Source of the DNA: Oscillospiraceae bacterium
Lineage (GTDB): Bacteria > Bacillota > Clostridia > Oscillospirales > Oscillospiraceae
Assembly (NCBI GenBank): GCA_024404315.1
Contig: JAKSQD010000013.1
Span: 1 to 40,091, forward strand
Length of the DNA stretch: 40,091 nt
Direction: 5' to 3'
The number at the start of each line of letters is the position of its first letter. Positions within the stretch are counted from its first letter, which is position 1. Positions 6,569 to 16,181 of the stretch are shown here, piece after piece. The notes beneath the pieces were generated by a model that did no database searches, was not told where the DNA came from, and saw only the letters and a list, made by a program, of their open reading frames with translations. The translations under genes were made by a program, and so were the position numbers.

Positions 6569-7521
6569 GAAAACTGCTTATTCTGGTTCCTTTTCAAGCG
6601 TACCATATGGATCGCATTCGCCGTGCTGTGGGCAGCGACTTTGAAATTGAATTCCATCCCCACGGCCTCCCGGAGGAGGAGCTGCGGCTCGCTCTGGCGG
6701 ATGCTGAGGTGGTCATTGGTGAGCCTGCGCCCCACCTGCTCCATGAGACCCGCTCGGTCAAGTGGGTTCAGATGACCTGGGCAGGAACCGACCTCTACAC
6801 CCGGGGCAGCCTTTCCTTCCCGGAGGGAATGCGCCTGACCAACGCCAGCGGCGGCTTTGGCAACATCATTTCCCAGTATGTGGTGGGTCAAACCCTCTCT
6901 CTCATGCAGAATCTCCCCCACTACCGCCTCCAGCAGCAGGAGGACAAATGGGCGGATTTGGGCCCTGTTGCTTCCCTGGAAGGTGCCACGGTGATGATTT
7001 TTGGCGCTGGCAACATCGGCTCCGAAATCGCACGCCGCTTGCAGGGCTTTGACTGCACCATTATGGGCATCTGCCGCAGCCCGCAAAAGAACCGCACCTA
7101 TTTTGACTCTCTGTTCACCCTCTCTCAGGCCGAATGGATGCTTCCTCTGGCCGATGTGGTCATTGGCTGCATCCCCAACACGGAGGAAACCTGCCATTTC
7201 CTCAACGAAAAGCGCCTGAGAACAATGAAGGCGGGTGCTGTGCTGGTCAATGTGGGGCGTGGTAATTTCATCGACTGCGAAGCGCTGGCTCGTGTGCTGG
7301 CGGAAGGACACCTGCGGGGCGCTGCTCTGGATGTCACCGAGCCGGAGCCTCTGCCTGTGGGTCATCCCCTGTGGAAAGAGCCTCGCTGCGTCATCACGCC
7401 TCACGTCTCCGGCGGTTCTTTTGGCCGCCACAAAATCACAGAGGATTTAATCTGTGATATCTGCTGCAAGAACCTGATGAAGTGGAGAGACGGCGAACCG
7501 CTGAATAACATCATTCTCTAA
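6565..7521 (+). CDS. D-isomer-specific 2-hydroxyacid dehydrogenase
   Basis: The 318-residue protein has the two-domain dehydrogenase layout. The NAD-binding motif GAGNIG is at residues 147-152, substrate Arg232 is in NVGRGNF, the Glu of the relay is in TEPEPL (259/261), and catalytic His280 is in ITPHVSGG. Such enzymes reduce 2-oxoacids to D-2-hydroxyacids (or the reverse) in the cytosol; lactate, phosphoglycerate and glyoxylate branches cannot be told apart here. The start ATG overlaps the gltX stop, so the two genes are translationally coupled, although no pathway link is obvious. The stop codon lies in the first copy of a 14-bp tandem duplication. Confidence 0.92.
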   Translation: MRKLLILVPFQAYHMDRIRRAVGSDFEIEFHPHGLPEEELRLALADAEVVIGEPAPHLLHETRSVKWVQMTWAGTDLYTRGSLSFPEGMRLTNASGGFGNIISQYVVGQTLSLMQNLPHYRLQQQEDKWADLGPVASLEGATVMIFGAGNIGSEIARRLQGFDCTIMGICRSPQKNRTYFDSLFTLSQAEWMLPLADVVIGCIPNTEETCHFLNEKRLRTMKAGAVLVNVGRGNFIDCEALARVLAEGHLRGAALDVTEPEPLPVGHPLWKEPRCVITPHVSGGSFGRHKITEDLICDICCKNLMKWRDGEPLNNIIL

Positions 7522-7536
7522 TCATCATTCTCTAAT
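7509..7536 (+). repeat. 14-bp perfect tandem duplication at the dehydrogenase stop codon
   Basis: CATCATTCTCTAAT occurs twice without a gap (7509-7522 and 7523-7536). The first copy supplies the last codons and the TAA stop; the second is a silent duplicate in the 3' UTR. Confidence 0.9.
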
Positions 7537-7543
7537 ATGACAC

Positions 7544-7581
7544 AAAAAGCCGACTGCTCCCAAACGGAAACAGTCGGCTTT
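7544..7581 (-). terminator. Bidirectional terminator between the dehydrogenase and V-ATPase operons
   Basis: AAAGCCGACTG and CAGTCGGCTTT pair perfectly. On the minus strand TTTTTG follows, ending the V-ATPase operon. On the plus strand the T-run is short, so it serves the dehydrogenase less well. Confidence 0.88.
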
Positions 7582-7602
7582 GTCATGCGAAAAAAAACAG
7601 AA

Positions 7603-8301
7603 TCAAGCGTTAGAAGCCTTGAAAGCGGCCATAGCCTCTTCGTCGGCCTTACGCTGTGCCTCGATCTGCTGCGCAAGCATCATATCCTTGACCTTCATCA
7701 GGCGGATGGTGTTGTTGCGCTCGTTCTCGTCCAGCTTCATAGTGATGGACTTAATCTTGGCCTCGCAGTCGGGAATGACCACATATTCCAGGGCGTTGAC
7801 ACGGCGGCGGGTCTTTTCAATCTCCTCTGCCATGAGCTGGCAAGCCTTCTCCATCTGCGCCAGCTTGAGCATATCCTGGAACACGCTGGAGAGAGCGTCC
7901 ACAGCGTCGTCCAGCTCACAGCTGGTCGTGGCGAAGCCATAGGGATAAATCTCACCGGAGTCGGCGCTTTTGGTCTGGAACTGGTAGAGCGGCACGTTGA
8001 CGGACATGATGTTTTTGAACTTCATCCCCAGCTCCACGCTCTGCTTGGGATAGAGCAAAGACTGCTCCATCATTTCGCTGCTCATCAGTGCGCTGGCAAC
8101 GGTAAAGCTGCCGTGGGCACGCATCAGAGCTTGCTCAACCTTCTGGCGGAGGGCACGGTTTTCCTTCACCATGTCGAGGAACTGCTTCATCAGCTCGTCA
8201 CGCTTGTCTTTGAGCAGTTTATGACCACGCTTGGAGGTTGCCAGCTTTTTCTTTTGCTTGGTCAACTCCATACGGGTTGCGTTTACCTGTGCGGAAGGCA
8301 T
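7603..8301 (-). CDS. atpD: V-type ATP synthase subunit D
   Basis: The 232-residue, mostly alpha-helical protein is the central rotor shaft of the V1/A1 sector (NtpD in Enterococcus hirae). The N terminus (VNATRMELTKQKKKLATSKRG) and the C-terminal helix with ExxRRRVNALEYVVIP are hallmarks of the ATP-synt_D family, predicted to pair as an antiparallel coiled coil. It is the last gene of the nine-gene operon, 15 bp after subunit B, with AGGAGGGA before its ATG. The terminator at 7544-7581 follows. Confidence 0.95.
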   Translation of the reverse strand: MPSAQVNATRMELTKQKKKLATSKRGHKLLKDKRDELMKQFLDMVKENRALRQKVEQALMRAHGSFTVASALMSSEMMEQSLLYPKQSVELGMKFKNIMSVNVPLYQFQTKSADSGEIYPYGFATTSCELDDAVDALSSVFQDMLKLAQMEKACQLMAEEIEKTRRRVNALEYVVIPDCEAKIKSITMKLDENERNNTIRLMKVKDMMLAQQIEAQRKADEEAMAAFKASNA

Positions 8302-8316
8302 ATCCGATCCCTCCTT

Positions 8317-9699
8317 TTAGGTTTTGTCGTTTCTGTGGAGATATTTCTCGATATATTCCGGCTTGATACGCTTGAGCTCGTTCTCGGGCAGGATTTTCAG
8401 CAGCTCCCAGCCGGTGTCCAGCGTCTCAAAGATGGAACGGTTCTCCTCCTGACCCTGAGAAACGTAGCGCTTCTCAAACTCGTCAGCGAACTTTGCATAC
8501 AGCAGGTCGTTGGGGGACAGAGCAGCCTCACCCAGAATGGCCATCAGCTCCTTGTTTTCCTTACCGGTTGCGTAAGCAGCGAAGAGCTGGTTCATGGTTC
8601 CTGCGTGATCCTCACGGGTCTTGCCCACACCGGTGCCCTTATCCTTCAGACGGGACAGGGAGGGCAGAACGTCGATGGGAGGCAGCACGCCCTTGCGGTA
8701 CAGCTCACGGCTGAGGATAATCTGACCCTCGGTGATATAACCGGTCAGGTCAGGGATGGGGTGCGTCTTGTCGTCTTCGGGCATGGTCAGAATGGGAATC
8801 ATGGTGATGGAGCCTTCCTGACCCAGGTGACGGCCTGCACGCTCGTACATGGTAGCAAGGTCGGTATAGAGGTAGCCAGGATAACCACGGCGGCCAGGAA
8901 CTTCCTTCTTAGCGGCGGAAACCTCACGCAGAGCCTCGGCGTAGTTGGTGATGTCGGTCAGGATGACCAGGACGTGCATACCACAGTCGAAGGCCAGGTA
9001 CTCAGCGGCGGTCAGTGCCATACGAGGCGTTGCGATACGCTCGGCGGCGGGGTCATTGGCCAGGTTGAGGAACAGAACGGTACGCTCCAGAGCGCCGGTG
9101 CGGGTGAACTCCTGCACAAAGTACTCGGATTCCTCAAAGGTGATACCGATAGCGGCGAAGACAACGGCGAACTTGGAGCTGTCGTCCAGAACCTTTGCCT
9201 GACGAGCAATCTGGGCGGCCAGCTGGTTATGAGGCAGGCCGGAGCCGGAGAAGATGGGCAGCTTCTGGCCACGAACCAGAGTATTCAGGCCGTCAATGGC
9301 GGAAATACCGGTCTGAATAAACTCGTTGGGATAGTCACGGGCGGCGGGGTTCATAGCCAAACCGTTGATATCTCGGTGAGCGTCGGCGAGAATGGCGGGG
9401 CCATCGTCGATGGGCTGACCCATGCCGTTGAAGACACGGCCCAGCATATCCTGAGAAACAGCCAACTCCAGCGGGTGACCCAGGAAGCGAACCTTGGAAC
9501 GAGCCAGGTTAATGCCTGCGGAAGCCTCGTAAAGCTGAACCACGGCGGTGTCGCCGTTGACCTCCAGAACCTTACCACGGCGGACGGAGCCGTCAGGCAG
9601 CTCGATTTCGACCAGCTCGTCGAAGGTGACACCAGCGACCTTTTTGACCATCATCAGAGGGCCGGAGATCTCTTGTATCGTTCTATATTCTTTAATCAT
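8317..9699 (-). CDS. atpB: V-type ATP synthase subunit B (non-catalytic)
   Basis: The 460-residue protein is the non-catalytic nucleotide-binding-fold subunit that alternates with A in the hexameric head. It contains [10 protein letters not shown], the degenerate P-loop region [18 protein letters not shown] in place of GxxxxGKT, and the family block [21 protein letters not shown]. Length is normal. Its ATG overlaps the subunit A stop by one base (TGATG), which suggests translational coupling and balanced A:B synthesis. Confidence 0.96.
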   Translation of the reverse strand: MIKEYRTIQEISGPLMMVKKVAGVTFDELVEIELPDGSVRRGKVLEVNGDTAVVQLYEASAGINLARSKVRFLGHPLELAVSQDMLGRVFNGMGQPIDDGPAILADAHRDINGLAMNPAARDYPNEFIQTGISAIDGLNTLVRGQKLPIFSGSGLPHNQLAAQIARQAKVLDDSSKFAVVFAAIGITFEESEYFVQEFTRTGALERTVLFLNLANDPAAERIATPRMALTAAEYLAFDCGMHVLVILTDITNYAEALREVSAAKKEVPGRRGYPGYLYTDLATMYERAGRHLGQEGSITMIPILTMPEDDKTHPIPDLTGYITEGQIILSRELYRKGVLPPIDVLPSLSRLKDKGTGVGKTREDHAGTMNQLFAAYATGKENKELMAILGEAALSPNDLLYAKFADEFEKRYVSQGQEENRSIFETLDTGWELLKILPENELKRIKPEYIEKYLHRNDKT

Positions 9700-11468
9700 C
9701 AGTCTTCTTCTCCTTTCTCAGCCAGAGCGCTGATCTGTGCTTCCATATCGGAGAAGATCTGGGCGTAAACAGCCTCATACTGATCCTCGGGGACGCTCTT
9801 TGCACGGCCAATGCCGTTACGGGCATCAATGGCAAACAGCTCATTGAGGTTAGCGCCCTTCTCCAGAGCGGCACGGCACTGAACGTCATAGTCCAGAACC
9901 ATCTTCAGCATCAGATACTGACGCTTATAGGAGGAGAAGGAGTCCACATCCACGAAGGCGTTCTGCTGTAGGAAGTCCTCACGAACCATTCTGGCGGTTT
10001 CCAGCGTCAGCTGATCCTTGGGAGACAGGGAATCCTTACCGACCAGCTGCACGATTTCGTTCAGGCTGGCTTCCTCCTGGAGGATGGCCATTGCCTTTTC
10101 ACGGTTGGCAACGTAGTCGCTGCCCAGCTCGGTATCATACCAGCCCTTGAGGGAGTCGGTATACAGAGAGTAGGAATTCAGCCAGTTGATAGCGGGGAAG
10201 TGACGGCGATAAGCCAAGGAGGAGTCCAAAGCCCAGAACACCTTAACGATACGCATGGTACCCTGAGAGACAGGCTCGGAAAGGTCGCCGCCGGGAGGGG
10301 AAACAGCACCGACAGCGGTCAGGGAGCCGGTACGACCCTTGTCGGAACCGATGCACTGAACCACACCGGCACGCTCGTAGAACTGAGCCAGACGGGAGGC
10401 CAGATAAGCGGGGTAGCCTTCTTCGCCGGGCATCTCTTCCAGACGACCGGACATCTCACGCAGAGCCTCAGCCCAACGGGAGGTGGAGTCAGCGATAACG
10501 GCCACGTCATAGCCCATATCACGGAAATACTCGGCGATGGTGATACCGGTATACACGGAAGCCTCACGAGCGGCAACGGGCATATCAGAGGTGTTCGCAA
10601 TCAGAACGGTACGCTTCATCAGAGACTCGCCGGTACGGGGGTCAATCAGCTCGGGGAACTCACGCAAAACGTCGGTCATCTCGTTGCCACGCTCGCCGCA
10701 GCCGATATAAATCACGATGTCCACGTCAGACCACTTAGCCAGAGCGTGCTGCACGACGGTTTTACCGGAACCGAAGGGGCCGGGAACGGCGGCAGTACCG
10801 CCCTTTGCCACGGGGAACAGGGTGTCAATGACACGCTGGCCGGACTGCAAGGGGGTCTTGGGGGGATATTTCTTGGCGTAGGGACGGCCAACACGGACAG
10901 GCCAGCGCTGAATCATGGTCAGATCCTTCATCTCGCCCTTGTCGGTTTTCACCTTGGCGATGACCTGTTCCACGGTAAAGCTGCCGCCCTTGATGCTCTT
11001 GACCACGCCCTTAACGCCCACAGGAACCATAATATGGTGGGTAACAGAGGGCGTTTCCTGCACATAGCCCAGGAAGTCGCCGGCGGAAACCTGGTCGCCC
11101 ACCTTGGCAGTGGGGACAAAGTTCCACTTCTTCTTACGGTCCAGAGCGGGAACCTCCACACCACGCTTGATGTTAGAGCCGCAGACCTTCATAATGCCCT
11201 CCAGGGGGCGCTGAATACCATCGTAAATATTTTCCAGCAGGCCGGGGCCAAGCTCAACGGAGAGCTGCATACCGGTGGTGACAACCTCAGCACCGGGGCC
11301 AAGGCCGGAGGTTTCCTCATAAACCTGAATGGAAGCGGAATCGCCGCTCATGTTCAGGATCTCACCGATCAGACGGTCCTTGCCTACTCGAACCACGTCG
11401 GACATATTGGCATCCGTCATGCCAGTGGCAACCACCAGCGGGCCGGACACCTTGACGATTTTGCCCAT
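9699..11468 (-). CDS. atpA: V-type ATP synthase subunit A (catalytic)
   Basis: The 589-residue catalytic subunit hydrolyses or makes ATP at the head of the V1/A1 sector. It has the N-terminal barrel, the bulge domain typical of V/A-type A subunits (about residues 110-190), the Walker A motif GPFGSGKT (230-237) and the catalytic Glu259 in GCGERGNEM. Length agrees with E. hirae NtpA. The gene starts 277 bp after subunit F, a wide gap for this operon, and has GAAGG before its ATG. Confidence 0.97.
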   Translation of the reverse strand: MGKIVKVSGPLVVATGMTDANMSDVVRVGKDRLIGEILNMSGDSASIQVYEETSGLGPGAEVVTTGMQLSVELGPGLLENIYDGIQRPLEGIMKVCGSNIKRGVEVPALDRKKKWNFVPTAKVGDQVSAGDFLGYVQETPSVTHHIMVPVGVKGVVKSIKGGSFTVEQVIAKVKTDKGEMKDLTMIQRWPVRVGRPYAKKYPPKTPLQSGQRVIDTLFPVAKGGTAAVPGPFGSGKTVVQHALAKWSDVDIVIYIGCGERGNEMTDVLREFPELIDPRTGESLMKRTVLIANTSDMPVAAREASVYTGITIAEYFRDMGYDVAVIADSTSRWAEALREMSGRLEEMPGEEGYPAYLASRLAQFYERAGVVQCIGSDKGRTGSLTAVGAVSPPGGDLSEPVSQGTMRIVKVFWALDSSLAYRRHFPAINWLNSYSLYTDSLKGWYDTELGSDYVANREKAMAILQEEASLNEIVQLVGKDSLSPKDQLTLETARMVREDFLQQNAFVDVDSFSSYKRQYLMLKMVLDYDVQCRAALEKGANLNELFAIDARNGIGRAKSVPEDQYEAVYAQIFSDMEAQISALAEKGEED

Positions 11469-11745
11469 AGGTCAACCTTCTTTCATAGTTAGGAATTGGG
11501 AACGCAAACCAAGCCCGGAATCCCTCCGGCTCTCACGGAGCCGCTCGAAGGACACAACAGAAAAGGGAAACGTTTTCGCTTTTTTGTGTGTATCGGCCTG
11601 TCTGTTCCTCCCATTGCAGGGAAGCAAAACAGGAACCAACAGGTGATTCTGCTCTTGGTTGGTATCAGGAGTGAGGGAAGAAGCAGCATCCATCCTTCCG
11701 CCGGAAAGGCGGCGTGTGGAGGCTTCTCTCTTCTCACTTCACACC
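11469..11745 (-). other. 277-bp intercistronic region inside the V-ATPase operon
   Basis: No convincing gene was found. It holds several short hairpins, including GGCTCC-GTGA-GAGCC about 60 bp before atpA and CCGCC-TTTCC-GGCGG near the atpF end. A palindromic AAACGTTT lies at about 11568-11575. It may be an RNA-processing or differential-expression region. I saw no clear promoter. Confidence 0.5.
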
Positions 11746-12057
11746 TTAAAAGATATCTGCGCCGACGGCACGCTCCACGGAATCGGTGATGTTTTTCATA
11801 CCAATGCCCAGGGAACCGGACTTACCGGGAATCAAAATGATTGCCGGAGTAACCTGATCCTTATATTTTGCGATTTCGTCGGTCATTTCGGCGGCATACT
11901 GCTCCGTCAGATAGATGATAGCAGTTTCGCCGTCCTTTGCCAGGGCGTGCAGGGTCTTTTTTGCTTCTGCGGCGGTCTCGGCGGAATGAACCTCCAGTCC
12001 CAGCGCCTTGAAGCCCAGCACGCTTTCCCGGTCGCCCAGTACAGCAATTTTAAACAT
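11746..12057 (-). CDS. atpF: V-type ATP synthase subunit F
   Basis: The 103-residue protein is the small Rossmann-like rotor subunit that binds subunit D (NtpG in E. hirae). It begins MFKIAVLGDRESVLGFKALG and ends with the flexible C-terminal helix after ILIPGKSGSLGIGMKNI. The ATG at 12057 is chosen for family fit, although a GTG at 12066 is in frame. The gene overlaps the end of subunit C by 8 bp, so translation is likely coupled. Confidence 0.93.
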   Translation of the reverse strand: MFKIAVLGDRESVLGFKALGLEVHSAETAAEAKKTLHALAKDGETAIIYLTEQYAAEMTDEIAKYKDQVTPAIILIPGKSGSLGIGMKNITDSVERAVGADIF

Positions 12058-13051
12058 AAGCGTCACGCAGCCTTTCTCGGATCAGATCCGCTTTCAGGCC
12101 AGCCAGACGACCTGTCATGATGATACGGACAGCGGTCAGTTCGTTTTCCTTTGCTGCCAGATAGCCCACCACCACGGCTTCGCCAAAGGGAACGAACTTC
12201 GCCCCGCTGACATAGGCCATTATAGCGTTATCACAGCTGCGTTCAAAGGTGGTCAAGCCGCCGCCTGCAATGGCTGCCTGTCCCTCTTCCGCCGCTTTGG
12301 AGAAGATGGTGCTGCCATAGACGGTTTCCAGCTTGTCGCCGTTCTCCGCCATGCGCAGCAGAGAATGGGTGCTGACCGTTCCGCCCTCAAAGAGGACGTT
12401 TTGCAGATAGTCGCTGTTTTTCTTCATGCGCAGCACACGAACCACGCTTTTCAGGTTGGCAGCGTCCACCTGTCTTTGGACATAGCCCAGCAGGAAGGAA
12501 GAGTTGGCTTCCTTTGCCATCTGCTCCATCTCCCGGAAATAAGCCTTGTCCAGCGCAAAGTCACTCAGCTGGGGATCCCGGCTGGCAGCCAGAATATCCC
12601 GAGCCTGCTTGAGAGCCTCGGCAAACAGGGGGGAGAGGTCTTTGTAATTCTTCTCCCGGAACTGCTCGGCCAGCTTCTTGGCGGGATACCGTCCCACGTC
12701 CACCATCAGGCGGCTGGGGTCGGCGTTCATCGCCTCGGACTTGAGCAGGGTCTTTGCGTTATGATAATCATATTTCATCTTGAATACGTCGATCAACCGG
12801 GGATCAGGCGCACAGTCATGCAGTTCCCGGAAGAGATCGTTCCTCACTGCCGCAATGGCGGCGTTGATGCCATCCACATCCACCTTGGTGATTTCGGGAT
12901 AGCCACACTCCACCAGCACACGGACAGCGTCTGCGTCAGTGGCGGCTTCCAGCATTCGATCCATCCGCTCACGGGTCAAAAGAGCCGTCTCACGGACACG
13001 AATACGGGTAGAGAGGAACAGATATTCCGTGTCTTTGATTCGTTTCGACAT
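12050..13051 (-). CDS. atpC: V-type ATP synthase subunit C
   Basis: The 333-residue, all-helical protein is the funnel-shaped socket (V-type C / archaeal C / eukaryotic d) that joins the central shaft to the membrane ring. The sequence shows the internal repeats and the PxLxDxFKMKYDYHNAKTLLK block of the family. TAAGGAGG precedes the ATG. It lies between subunits E and F as in E. hirae. Confidence 0.94.
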   Translation of the reverse strand: MSKRIKDTEYLFLSTRIRVRETALLTRERMDRMLEAATDADAVRVLVECGYPEITKVDVDGINAAIAAVRNDLFRELHDCAPDPRLIDVFKMKYDYHNAKTLLKSEAMNADPSRLMVDVGRYPAKKLAEQFREKNYKDLSPLFAEALKQARDILAASRDPQLSDFALDKAYFREMEQMAKEANSSFLLGYVQRQVDAANLKSVVRVLRMKKNSDYLQNVLFEGGTVSTHSLLRMAENGDKLETVYGSTIFSKAAEEGQAAIAGGGLTTFERSCDNAIMAYVSGAKFVPFGEAVVVGYLAAKENELTAVRIIMTGRLAGLKADLIRERLRDAYV

Positions 13052-13114
13052 TTGTTCCTCCTTATTACGGCGAATCCATCGTTCAAACTTTTCCTTCGCC
13101 GAATACGGAGCGTA

Positions 13115-13696
13115 TCAGCCGAAGAGCACCTTTGCCACTTCGCCAGCCGTCTCATTCCGGGTCAGGCGCACCAGGGTGTCAAAGGTACAGTTGACCTCCA
13201 CGTCTCCGTCACTGAGCAGCAGACCGCCAGCAAAGTTACCAGTCGTCTTGCTGAGGGTCAGGTTCAAGCCCTTGCTGTTGGCTTTTTCGACCACCTCGGC
13301 TCCCAGGCGCTTGGCCACGTTCGCATTGAGGATGATTTCCTCCTTGCCGGTGACGCTGGCCTTCTGAGCCAGGGCAGCCAGCGTTTGAACCATGGCTTTG
13401 TCCGGCAGGCTGTTGAGGCGCTTTTCTGCATCGGCATAAGCGGCATCCAGCATCTCCTGCTTGGCGGCCAGAATCATCTTGCGAGCCTCCATTTGCGCAC
13501 TGCTGCCCAGATGGGTTTCACGATCCTCAGCGGCATTTTTACCTTTGGCGGCGGCATCCGCATAAACCTTGCGGGCTTCGTTGGCATACTTGGCGGCGAT
13601 GTCGGCGGCCTGCGCCTTGGCATCGGCCATGAGCGTGTCAATTTCCGCCTGGGCATCGCTGAGGATGCGGCCAGTGATTTTTTCGATACCAGTCAT
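13115..13696 (-). CDS. atpE: V-type ATP synthase subunit E
   Basis: The 193-residue protein is the peripheral stalk subunit E. Residues 1-90 are alanine- and charge-rich with heptad character, predicted to coil with the H/G subunit, and the C-terminal half is the globular domain that binds the A3B3 head (EIILNANVAKRLG, GGLLLSDGDVEVNCTFDTLV). AAGGAG precedes the ATG. The gene order K-E-C matches Ntp operons. Confidence 0.93.
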   Translation of the reverse strand: MTGIEKITGRILSDAQAEIDTLMADAKAQAADIAAKYANEARKVYADAAAKGKNAAEDRETHLGSSAQMEARKMILAAKQEMLDAAYADAEKRLNSLPDKAMVQTLAALAQKASVTGKEEIILNANVAKRLGAEVVEKANSKGLNLTLSKTTGNFAGGLLLSDGDVEVNCTFDTLVRLTRNETAGEVAKVLFG

Positions 13697-13742
13697 GAAT
13701 GGTTGTCTCCTTTCCGTAGGGATTTTGTCTGCGGAAAAGAGA

Positions 13743-14228
13743 TCAAGCGATTGCCTGAGTCAGGAACAGGATCATCAGGAAGGAAGCCAGCAGGCAGAGG
13801 ATGGCGTAGAACTCGACCATGACGGCCATCATGATGCCCTTGGAGAGCTGGTCGGGACGCTTGGCGATCAGGGAGACACCGGCGGCAGCGCAGCGAGCCT
13901 GAGCAATGGCAGTGAAGTAGCCGCCCAGACCCATGGGCAGGCAGCACATAGCAAAGGCAATGCCCTGCTGCCAAGTCAGAGCCAGGGGAGCGCCGCCCAT
14001 GATGCCCAGCTGGAGGATTGCCCAGAACCAAATAACCAGACCATACAGACCCTGGGTACCGGGCAGAATCTGAAGAACGAGGCAGCTAGAGGACTTCATG
14101 GGGTCTTCTGCGACGACACCGGCAGAAGCCTCACCCACCATACCGGTACCCTTACCGGAGCCAACACAGCAGATACCAACAGCGAGAGATGCGCCCAGCA
14201 GGGCGATAGCCAGACCTAAATATTCCAT
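13743..14228 (-). CDS. ntpK: V-type ATP synthase subunit K (rotor ring proteolipid)
   Basis: The 161-residue protein has four membrane helices, a duplicated hairpin like E. hirae NtpK. It forms the membrane ring that carries the coupling ion. The first half has LPGTQG, giving Leu55, Thr58 and Gln59; the second half has Gln110 in AIAQA and the carboxylate Glu139 in MVEFYAIL. These match the E. hirae Na+ ligands Leu61, Thr64, Gln65, Gln110 and Glu139, so Na+ coupling is inferred. Only the second hairpin has the acidic residue, as expected for this type. It lies 4 bp after ntpI, with GGAGT upstream. Confidence 0.95.
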   Translation of the reverse strand: MEYLGLAIALLGASLAVGICCVGSGKGTGMVGEASAGVVAEDPMKSSSCLVLQILPGTQGLYGLVIWFWAILQLGIMGGAPLALTWQQGIAFAMCCLPMGLGGYFTAIAQARCAAAGVSLIAKRPDQLSKGIMMAVMVEFYAILCLLASFLMILFLTQAIA

Positions 14229-14231
14229 AAT

Positions 14232-16181
14232 TTACTCCTTCTCGTCAATATCGACGAATTTTGTGTTGTATTTGAGCGGCTTGAAGAAGTGGCCGCCGTC
14301 TTTATAGAATTTGCCGTAGTACTCCAGGTACTGAAGACGTGCAGCGTGGACATAGGTGCCGATCAGGTTGACACCGATGTTAAAGGCGTGTCCGACGAGG
14401 AAAATCACCACGAACACAAGGAAGATGCCGGGCAGAGCGGCCAGCGTGTTAAACACCATGGCAATGACCGAGGTTGCCAGCATCAGAGCCATCAGACGGG
14501 CATAGGACAGCACGTCGGACAGCCAGCTGGTCACGTCGTAGAGGCTTGCCACGCCGCCAAATGCCTTGCCAAAAATACCCTTGGCATGGCGACCCTGCGT
14601 GAGCACCAGGGCAATCACGCCCAGGATGACCAAAATGGGACTGCCGGTGAGCAAAACCACGGGCAGACCTGCGAGGAAAATCCACCAGGGAACCACATCC
14701 AGAACGCCCTCCATGGCATGTCCGTCCCGTGCCTCCATGTAAATGTGGATGCACTGGCCGCAGACCAGCTGGCAGAAGCCAATGGCCATGGCCATGATGA
14801 GAACCGTCATAGGATCGTTGATGGGATTGACAATAATACCATTGCAGAAGGTTTGCAGCCAGCCGGGGAAACGCTCAAAGGGAATGCCCATAAAGTTCTC
14901 GGCGACAACCTGAATGGCATTACCGAAGAAGCCGCCCACGAAGAAGCCGCACACCGCCGTAGAGAAGCCCAGCCAACGGCCCAAATAGAACACATAGCCC
15001 TTGGGCTTGGTCTTCTTGATGATGATGTGGGATACCAGCCAAATAATGATGCCATAAGCCACATCTGCGAACATAAATCCGAAGAAAAAGACATACCAGC
15101 CGAAAATCAGCGGGTTGGGGTCAATTCCGTCATAGGCCGGGGGAGAATACATCTCCGTGACCATGTTGATGGAATCCATCCACTTAGGGCCTTGCAACAG
15201 GGTGGGAACGCTGTCGCATTCCTCGGGGTCGTCGATGGAATAAGCCACGTCATAGCTTTTGAGGACTGCTTCCACCTTTTTCTGCTTGGGAGCGGCTGCC
15301 CAACCCTCCAGATACACCACGGTACCATCGGTCATGCCGTTCTCACGAGCGGCCTCACGCTGGGAATCCTGCGCCAGGCGATCCAATGTCACCTCAATGG
15401 CGGAAAGGCTGCCTGCGTGAGCGGCGATGCTTTCTTCCAGCTTGGCCTGTGCGTCGGCGTTTTCCTTGAGCTGGCTGTCAATGACCTCCATGTTCTCCGC
15501 CGCCGTACCTTCCAGACCCTTGAAACGAGCTGCCGTAAAGGTATAGGGCTTGAGCGCATTGAGCGCCTCGCTCCACTGGGACTTATGGCAGAGGAGAACC
15601 ACATAATGAGAGGTTTTATCCTCACTGATGGGAACGATTTCCGCCAGCTCCGCCTTTTGCGCCAGCTCTCCCCGGACGGCATCGAGCGAGGTGCTGATGG
15701 GGAACATTCCGGGAACCATTTCGACGTTTTCGGTGCCTTCCATGCTGAGGGGCATATCCAGGCTCTGCCAAGGTGTCAGAGAAGCCTTTTGTGCGTTCAG
15801 TCGGTTTGCCTCACCCGACAGACGCTCCAGCTCACTGACTGCGTGATTGATGGACTTTGCCTCATTGAGAGCGCTTTCCTTTTGCTCTTGATTGAGGAAG
15901 TCCTTTTCGGAGATGATGCCACGGGAGCGGAACAGCCCGCCCTTTTGAGGAGCGTACTTTTTCAGCGTGTTCAGCGCCTCGTTCAGCTCGCTGATTTGTC
16001 CTCGAACCTGGGTCAGAGCGCTGGTTTCTTTGCCCAGCAGCGCTGTCCAGTCTGGGTCAGCCAGCTGATCGTCCGTCTCGGCAATCTCCACGCACCCGAG
16101 GCGCATCAGCTTTGACAGAATCACGTCCCGCTCTTCCGCCAAAACCAGCATCTTCAGGTGTTTCATCTTGACGATGGACAT
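14232..16181 (-). CDS. ntpI: V-type ATP synthase subunit I (a-subunit)
   Basis: The 649-residue protein is the stator membrane subunit that passes ions to the K ring. Residues 1 to about 340 are cytoplasmic with coiled-coil stretches, and the rest has about seven or eight membrane helices. Family blocks include ADVAYGI, FCQLVCGQCIHIYMEARDG and the near-C-terminal LSDVLSYARLMALMLATSVIA helix with the essential Arg. Its ATG overlaps the stop of the upstream small subunit by one base. Length is normal for bacterial V-type I subunits. Confidence 0.95.
   Translation of the reverse strand: MSIVKMKHLKMLVLAEERDVILSKLMRLGCVEIAETDDQLADPDWTALLGKETSALTQVRGQISELNEALNTLKKYAPQKGGLFRSRGIISEKDFLNQEQKESALNEAKSINHAVSELERLSGEANRLNAQKASLTPWQSLDMPLSMEGTENVEMVPGMFPISTSLDAVRGELAQKAELAEIVPISEDKTSHYVVLLCHKSQWSEALNALKPYTFTAARFKGLEGTAAENMEVIDSQLKENADAQAKLEESIAAHAGSLSAIEVTLDRLAQDSQREAARENGMTDGTVVYLEGWAAAPKQKKVEAVLKSYDVAYSIDDPEECDSVPTLLQGPKWMDSINMVTEMYSPPAYDGIDPNPLIFGWYVFFFGFMFADVAYGIIIWLVSHIIIKKTKPKGYVFYLGRWLGFSTAVCGFFVGGFFGNAIQVVAENFMGIPFERFPGWLQTFCNGIIVNPINDPMTVLIMAMAIGFCQLVCGQCIHIYMEARDGHAMEGVLDVVPWWIFLAGLPVVLLTGSPILVILGVIALVLTQGRHAKGIFGKAFGGVASLYDVTSWLSDVLSYARLMALMLATSVIAMVFNTLAALPGIFLVFVVIFLVGHAFNIGVNLIGTYVHAARLQYLEYYGKFYKDGGHFFKPLKYNTKFVDIDEKE

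Noticed and set aside
7537..9768. Plus-strand open frame antisense to V-ATPase D and B
   Set aside because: Shadow of two conserved genes, with no independent coding evidence.
11565..11578. Catabolite-response-like site GGGAAACGTTTTCG
   Set aside because: Three of the outer consensus positions fail and it lies inside an operon rather than at a promoter.
11472..11693. Minus-strand 73-codon frame in the atpF-atpA gap
   Set aside because: No family, weak initiation and low-complexity composition; the gap is more likely regulatory.
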